Source of the DNA: Spirochaetota bacterium
GTDB taxonomy: Bacteria; Spirochaetota; UBA4802; UB4802
DNA: 8,756 bases
Reading direction: 5' to 3'
Assembly (NCBI GenBank): GCA_029548025.1
Contig: JAKPOE010000453.1
Location: 1 to 8,756 of the forward strand
Position 1 is the stretch's first letter. Every line of letters begins with the position of its first letter. The notes beneath the pieces were generated by a model, which saw nothing but the letters and a program-made list of their open reading frames with translations, was not told where the DNA came from and did no database searches. Below are positions 5,447-8,756 of this stretch, in pieces. The position numbers and the translations under genes are program-made.

Positions 5447-6664
5447 ATGAGTGAGAAAATTATCCTTCATGTTGATATGGATGCCTTTTTTACCTCGGTT
5501 GAGCAGGCAGACAATCCGTTGCTACGGGGTAAACCGGTTGTGGTGGGTGCTGATCCTAAAGGCGGAAGGGGCAGGGGTGTTGTTTCTGCTGCAAGCTATG
5601 AGGCACGACGGTTTGGCATCCATTCGGCAATGCCTATATCAAAAGCATACAGCCTATGTCCCACTGCGTATTTTTTGCCCCCGCGGTTTGATAGATATGT
5701 GGAACTATCGAACATGATAATGAAGATACTGGAAAGCTTTTCCCCATGCATTGAACAGATAAGTATTGATGAAGCATTTTTAGACTGTACGCACACGGTA
5801 AACCTTTTTGCCGGCAAAGAAAATATTGCAAAGAAAGTAAAGCATGAAATTGTTACCAGCACCGGGCTTACGGCAAGCATTGGCATTGCAACCAACAAGC
5901 TGGTGGCTAAGATTGCTTCGGATTTTCATAAACCTGATGGGCTTACCATCTGCGCGGCAGGTGAGGAAAAAATTTTTTTAGCACCGCTACCCATTTCCAA
6001 ACTGTTTGGCGTTGGCAAAAAGACGCAAAGCCTGTTGCAATCGCTGGGTTTTTACACCATAGCGGACATTCAGCATTCCTCTGAGAATTATTTGCATGGT
6101 GTGCTGGGAAAATGGGGCGTTATGCTGTATAGGTTTGCCAATGGTATTGACACGCGGGCTGTTGAACCGTATAGTACCGTAAAGTCCGTAAGCGAGGAGA
6201 CAACCTTTGATGAGGATAGCGGTGATGAAGATGTGATTATAGCTACTCTTACTGAGCTGTGTGACCGGGTAATCCGCAGGGTCAGAGCACAGCATTTTGC
6301 ATTTAAAACTATTACATTGAAGATACGGCTTGAAGGTTTTGAAACCTATACTCGCAGTAAAACAATCCATGGCCATGTTAAGGACATGATAACATTGCAA
6401 AAAGAAATTATGAAGCTTTATATTTCGTTTGGGCGGGGGAAACGGAGGGTGCGGCTTCTTGGTGTGCGCGTGGCAAATCTTATCTGCGATGCTGATGTAC
6501 AGATGAGCCTTTTTAACTGCAGGGATGAACAAAAGATTGAAAAAATTGAAACCGTTATCGATGGTATGCATCATAGGGGTTTAAACCTGTTGCGGGCTTC
6601 GGTAGTAAAACCTCCGGAAAAATTTGCCACAGGAAATAACGATGACAAGAAAGGTAAACAATAA
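5447..6664 (+). CDS. dinB: DNA polymerase IV (Y-family translesion polymerase), 405 aa
   Basis: The product is a full-length DinB, which copies past damaged template bases using dNTPs with two metal ions and no proofreading. It opens with HVDMDAFFTSVEQ, giving catalytic D10 and a likely steric gate at F15. The second metal-binding pair is D108-E109 in SIDEAFLDCT. SAASYEARRFGIHSAMP and IGIATNKLVAKIASDFHKP are the conserved finger and palm segments. A helix-hairpin-helix follows at PISKLFGVGKKTQSLLQSLG. KSVSEETTFDED begins the little-finger domain. QMSLF (352-356) is a good sliding-clamp binding motif, followed by a short charged tail. Length is normal for the family. The ATG at 5447 is the only sensible start, since the next Met lies inside the active site. 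It appears to be read from its own promoter, 149 bases after the nuclease-helicase, and base composition shifts upward in G+C from here on. Confidence 0.97.
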   Translation: MSEKIILHVDMDAFFTSVEQADNPLLRGKPVVVGADPKGGRGRGVVSAASYEARRFGIHSAMPISKAYSLCPTAYFLPPRFDRYVELSNMIMKILESFSPCIEQISIDEAFLDCTHTVNLFAGKENIAKKVKHEIVTSTGLTASIGIATNKLVAKIASDFHKPDGLTICAAGEEKIFLAPLPISKLFGVGKKTQSLLQSLGFYTIADIQHSSENYLHGVLGKWGVMLYRFANGIDTRAVEPYSTVKSVSEETTFDEDSGDEDVIIATLTELCDRVIRRVRAQHFAFKTITLKIRLEGFETYTRSKTIHGHVKDMITLQKEIMKLYISFGRGKRRVRLLGVRVANLICDADVQMSLFNCRDEQKIEKIETVIDGMHHRGLNLLRASVVKPPEKFATGNNDDKKGKQ

Positions 6665-6687
6665 CTATAGCCTGTGGGCGATAGTTA
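6662..6687 (+). terminator. Hairpin at the dinB stop codon, possible terminator
   Basis: The stop codon TAA (6662-6664) begins a stem: TAACTATAGCC (6662-6672) pairs with GGCGATAGTTA (6677-6687) at ten of eleven positions around the loop TGTG. No T-run follows, so it would be a non-standard terminator or an mRNA 3'-end stabiliser. The next bases form a separate 10-bp palindrome, TTACCGGTAA (6685-6694). Confidence 0.4.
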
Positions 6688-6737
6688 CCGGTAATCCATG
6701 GTTTAGTATAAAAATATTCCAGCTTGACAAAATATTC

Positions 6738-6766
6738 TTGCTTTTAACACCTATGTACTATATAGG
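6738..6766 (+). promoter_or_regulatory. Weak candidate promoter for the dapA-dapB operon
   Basis: TTGCTT (6738-6743) and TATAGG (6761-6766) are 17 bases apart and would start transcription near 6773, leaving a leader of about 44 bases. A better -35 match, TTGACA at 6724-6729, has no good -10 box at the right distance. A promoter is expected somewhere in this 152-base gap, but the exact one is uncertain. Confidence 0.3.
6750..6766. promoter_or_regulatory. 17-base palindrome upstream of dapA, possible operator
   Basis: CCTATGTACTATATAGG is symmetrical about C6758 except for one mismatched pair (G6755/T6761). It overlaps the candidate -10 box. It contains TACTATATA (6756-6764), also found in the dinB promoter palindrome at 5422-5430. 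A repressor site is possible; there is no proof. Confidence 0.35.
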
Positions 6767-6816
6767 CAATATATGAATAGGCTTGCAATTTTTATGTAAA
6801 CTACAGTGAGGCGTGC

Positions 6817-7695
6817 ATGTTTGAAGGTGTGTTTACTGCGTTGGTGACCCCATTTAAAAATGGTAAGATTGACTATGATTCAGTAGCAGCAATCATTGAG
6901 CATCAAATTGCTGGCGGCGTGGATGGTGTTGTGCCTATGGGTACTACCGGCGAGTCTCCTACGGTAAGCTATGAAGAGCATGAGGAATTTATTGTCCGTG
7001 TTGTTACACTGGTCAATAAACGCGTAAAGGTTATAGCTGGTACCGGTTCAAATTCAACCGATGAGGCTATATACCTTTCAAAGGCAGCACAGGATGCGGG
7101 GGTTGATGGCGTGTTACTGGTAAATCCCTATTACAATAAACCACCACAGCGTGGACTGATAGCTCATTTTGAGAGTGTTGCACAATCAATTAATATTCCC
7201 GTTATTCTGTATAATATTCCTGGCAGAACCGGAATAAATTTCCTTCCTGAAAGTGTTGCCCAGCTCATACAGCGTGTACCCAATATCGTTGCCATGAAAG
7301 AGGCTTCGGGTGATATTAATCAGATGATGAACCTTGTTGAGCTATGTGGCAATACCATTACCCTGTTATCGGGTGATGACAATTTGCTGCTGCCTGTGCT
7401 GGCTATTGGCGGGAAAGGTATTATATCGGTAATTTCAAACCTTTTACCAAACGATGTGAAGGCTGTGGTCACTAATTTTAACAACGGCAATCTTGAAGAA
7501 GCAAAGAGGCTTTTCTATAAATTATTACCGCTATGCCGCGCTATGTTCTATGAAACCAACCCTATACCTATAAAAGCTGCTATGGCAATGGCAGGCTTTT
7601 GCTCTTCTGAAATGCGGTTGCCGTTAGTACCCCTGTCCGCTGATAACCATGAAAGGTTAAAAAAAGCATTGCTGGCGTATGGGGTTAAGCTATGA
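6817..7695 (+). CDS. dapA: 4-hydroxy-tetrahydrodipicolinate synthase, 292 aa
   Basis: DapA condenses pyruvate with aspartate semialdehyde, the first committed step of the diaminopimelate/lysine pathway in the cytoplasm. The sequence is a complete TIM-barrel aldolase of normal length. The Schiff-base lysine is K161 in VAMKEASGD. The catalytic triad partners are visible as T43-T44 in GTTGESPT, Y106 in NPYYNKPPQ and Y132 in ILYNIPGRTG. R137 in that last motif is the expected contact for the substrate carboxylate. The glycine-rich LLSGDDNLLLPVLAIGGKG also fits the family. The start ATG at 6817 is preceded by GTGAGG at 6806-6811. The gene overlaps dapB by four bases (ATGA), so the two are translated together. 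KDG aldolases and N-acetylneuraminate lyases are related, but the motifs and the dapB neighbour make DapA the clear choice. Confidence 0.97.
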   Translation: MFEGVFTALVTPFKNGKIDYDSVAAIIEHQIAGGVDGVVPMGTTGESPTVSYEEHEEFIVRVVTLVNKRVKVIAGTGSNSTDEAIYLSKAAQDAGVDGVLLVNPYYNKPPQRGLIAHFESVAQSINIPVILYNIPGRTGINFLPESVAQLIQRVPNIVAMKEASGDINQMMNLVELCGNTITLLSGDDNLLLPVLAIGGKGIISVISNLLPNDVKAVVTNFNNGNLEEAKRLFYKLLPLCRAMFYETNPIPIKAAMAMAGFCSSEMRLPLVPLSADNHERLKKALLAYGVKL

Positions 7696-8480
7696 AAGTA
7701 GCACTGTGCGGTGTTACCGGCAGGATGGGGAAAACCATACTGTCAGTATTGCTTGAAAAGGGACATGAGCTTTCCCAGGCTCTTGATGCCGATAGCTGTC
7801 CTATGCTTGGACAGGATGCCGGTACTTTCATTGCAACAAAGACTGGCATTGCAATACAATCGTTATCCAGTGTAAGCCTTGCCGCTGATGTTGCTATTGA
7901 TTTTAGTACTCCTTCTGCAACTGAAGTGTTATTGCAAAAAGCGGTTGCATCGTCAATCCCTGTTGTTATTGGCACTACCGGTTTTTCTGAAACACAGAGG
8001 ATAAAGATACAAAGAGCAGCCGAATTTATACCCATTGTATTTTCACCCAACATGTCGGTTGGTGTTAATGTATTATTTAAACTTACCCAGATTGCATCGT
8101 CAATATTGCAGGAAGGATATGATGTTGAGATATTTGAAGCACATCATCGTTTAAAGAAAGATTCCCCATCCGGGACAGCAAAAAAACTCATTGATATTGT
8201 ATTGGAAAACCGGAAGGACCTTGAGCAGGCAAAGCTTATGTATGGAAGGGAAGGCATTGTTGGGGAAAGAACAAACAATGAAATTGGGGTTATGGTGTTG
8301 CGTGGGGGTGATATCGTTGGCGAACATACTGTATATTTTGTAGCAAATGGCGAGCGGATTGAGCTTACCCACAGGGCTACCAGCCGTGAAAATTTTGCAC
8401 GTGGTGCAGTAAAAGCAGCTGAATTTGTTATTAATAAAACGCCAGGTCTTTATACAATGTTTGATGTATTGGGATTATGA
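7692..8480 (+). CDS. dapB: 4-hydroxy-tetrahydrodipicolinate reductase, 262 aa
   Basis: DapB reduces the DapA product to tetrahydrodipicolinate with NAD(P)H. The N-terminal Rossmann fold shows VALCGVTGRMGKTI (the G-x-x-G-x-M-G loop), DFSTPSATEVLL and VIGTTGFS. FSPNMSVGVNVLFKL leads into the catalytic domain. The active-site signature is EAHHRLKKDSPSGTA, with H151 and K155 matching the acid/base histidine and lysine of the E. coli enzyme. The C-terminal half keeps GIVGERTNNEIG, RGGDIVGEHTV and THRATSRENFARGA, all typical. Length is normal. The start is fixed by the ATGA overlap with dapA, and its own stop overlaps the start of the CBS-domain gene in the same way, so all three are probably one translationally coupled unit. 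Confidence 0.97.
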   Translation: MKVALCGVTGRMGKTILSVLLEKGHELSQALDADSCPMLGQDAGTFIATKTGIAIQSLSSVSLAADVAIDFSTPSATEVLLQKAVASSIPVVIGTTGFSETQRIKIQRAAEFIPIVFSPNMSVGVNVLFKLTQIASSILQEGYDVEIFEAHHRLKKDSPSGTAKKLIDIVLENRKDLEQAKLMYGREGIVGERTNNEIGVMVLRGGDIVGEHTVYFVANGERIELTHRATSRENFARGAVKAAEFVINKTPGLYTMFDVLGL

Positions 8481-8756
8481 ACAGTATGGATAAAAATGAT
8501 GTTAAAAATGATGTTAAAAATGATCTGGTTTCATTTGATGAAAATCCTTATTCCCATGAAATAAAAAAGCCGGAGGATATTGTCCGTTTATTCTATGAAT
8601 ATAATGTCCCCATTGTACCTGTCATTTCAAAACGGGGAATTCTTTTTGGTATATTAAAAAAAGATGATGTTATTGCCGAGCTAAGCGATATAGCACGAAG
8701 CTCAATAAGGGTAGATGAGTTTGTTCAGAAGCTGGCAAAGAAGATGACAATGGATG
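8477..8756 (+). CDS. CBS-domain protein, N-terminal part (runs off the window)
   Basis: The ATG at 8477 overlaps the dapB stop (ATGA) and opens a frame that continues to the window end, giving 93 residues so far. The first 16 residues are polar and contain the repeated unit KNDV from a 12-base tandem repeat. Residues about 30-70 read like the first half of a CBS pair: KPEDIVRLFYEYNVPIVPVI, then GILFGILKKDDVIAEL, the usual 'nV...PV....G.l.GIl...D' pattern. CBS pairs bind adenosine-type ligands and regulate attached domains. Any effector domain lies beyond the window. The coupling to dapB may mean only co-transcription. A second in-frame ATG at 8486 could be the true start, but no ribosome binding site separates the two. 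Confidence 0.75.
   Translation, partial: MNSMDKNDVKNDVKNDLVSFDENPYSHEIKKPEDIVRLFYEYNVPIVPVISKRGILFGILKKDDVIAELSDIARSSIRVDEFVQKLAKKMTMD
8491..8526 (+). repeat. 12-base tandem repeat, three copies, inside the CBS gene
   Basis: TAAAAATGATGT occurs at 8491-8502 and 8503-8514, and a third copy at 8515-8526 differs in its last two bases or so. Because the unit is four codons long, gain or loss of copies keeps the frame and only changes the number of KNDV units in the N-terminal tail. Confidence 0.85.

Noticed and set aside
5987..6574. 195-codon minus-strand ORF opposite dinB
   Set aside because: It lies wholly antisense to a complete dinB with all its motifs, and its predicted product shows no recognisable domain.
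6724..6729. TTGACA as -35 of the dapA promoter
   Set aside because: At 16-18 base spacing the -10 position holds no TATAAT-like sequence; the first TATA-like strings lie too far away.
6665..6816. Lysine riboswitch upstream of dapA
   Set aside because: The gap is only about 150 bases, shorter than a lysine riboswitch plus expression platform usually needs, and I see none of the expected stem arrangement.
7685..8053. 122-codon minus-strand ORF opposite dapB
   Set aside because: Antisense to the conserved Rossmann part of dapB, with no plausible product.

Overview
The window appears to be a piece of a low-GC bacterial chromosome, and it falls into two parts. The left part, up to about base 5300, is visibly more AT-rich and accessory in character. 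The right part, from about 5400 to the end, is tighter housekeeping sequence with more G and C. I cannot place the organism firmly. A low-GC Gram-negative-type lineage such as a spirochaete relative is possible, but nothing in the window proves it.

Left part. At the left edge is the last 46 codons of a protein that looks like a transposase tail. Immediately after it, in the same frame, comes a 5'-truncated gene whose product resembles the C-terminal half of Csm5, a RAMP protein of type III-A CRISPR effector complexes. The pair looks like a decayed type III CRISPR locus cut by an insertion element. No CRISPR array is visible. About 300 bases with no confident gene follow. Then comes a minus-strand gene for an unrecognised 167-residue protein with a good ribosome binding site. 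A 350-base divergent spacer follows, holding a perfect 14-bp hairpin and what looks like an eroded dispersed repeat. The spacer leads into a 1132-residue plus-strand protein with three parts: an N-terminal helical region that may be HEPN/DUF4145-like, a Cas4/Dna2-like PD-(D/E)XK nuclease, and a complete Upf1/Dna2-type SF1 helicase. This large nuclease-helicase is the most interesting gene here. It could serve DNA repair or phage defence.

Right part. dinB (DNA polymerase IV) has a near-consensus promoter whose predicted start point is the A of the ATG, so its mRNA is probably leaderless. A palindrome covers the -10 region and could be a repressor operator. After dinB come dapA, dapB and the start of a CBS-domain gene, each overlapping the next by ATGA. 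These form a translationally coupled lysine/diaminopimelate operon carrying a possible regulatory passenger. dapA and dapB catalyse consecutive steps from aspartate semialdehyde to tetrahydrodipicolinate, which feeds lysine and usually peptidoglycan.

A 9-base string, TACTATATA, sits in both the dinB and dapA upstream regions, each time inside an inverted repeat. A related TACTATAC lies upstream of the nuclease-helicase. Whether this is a shared operator or AT-rich coincidence cannot be settled from one window.
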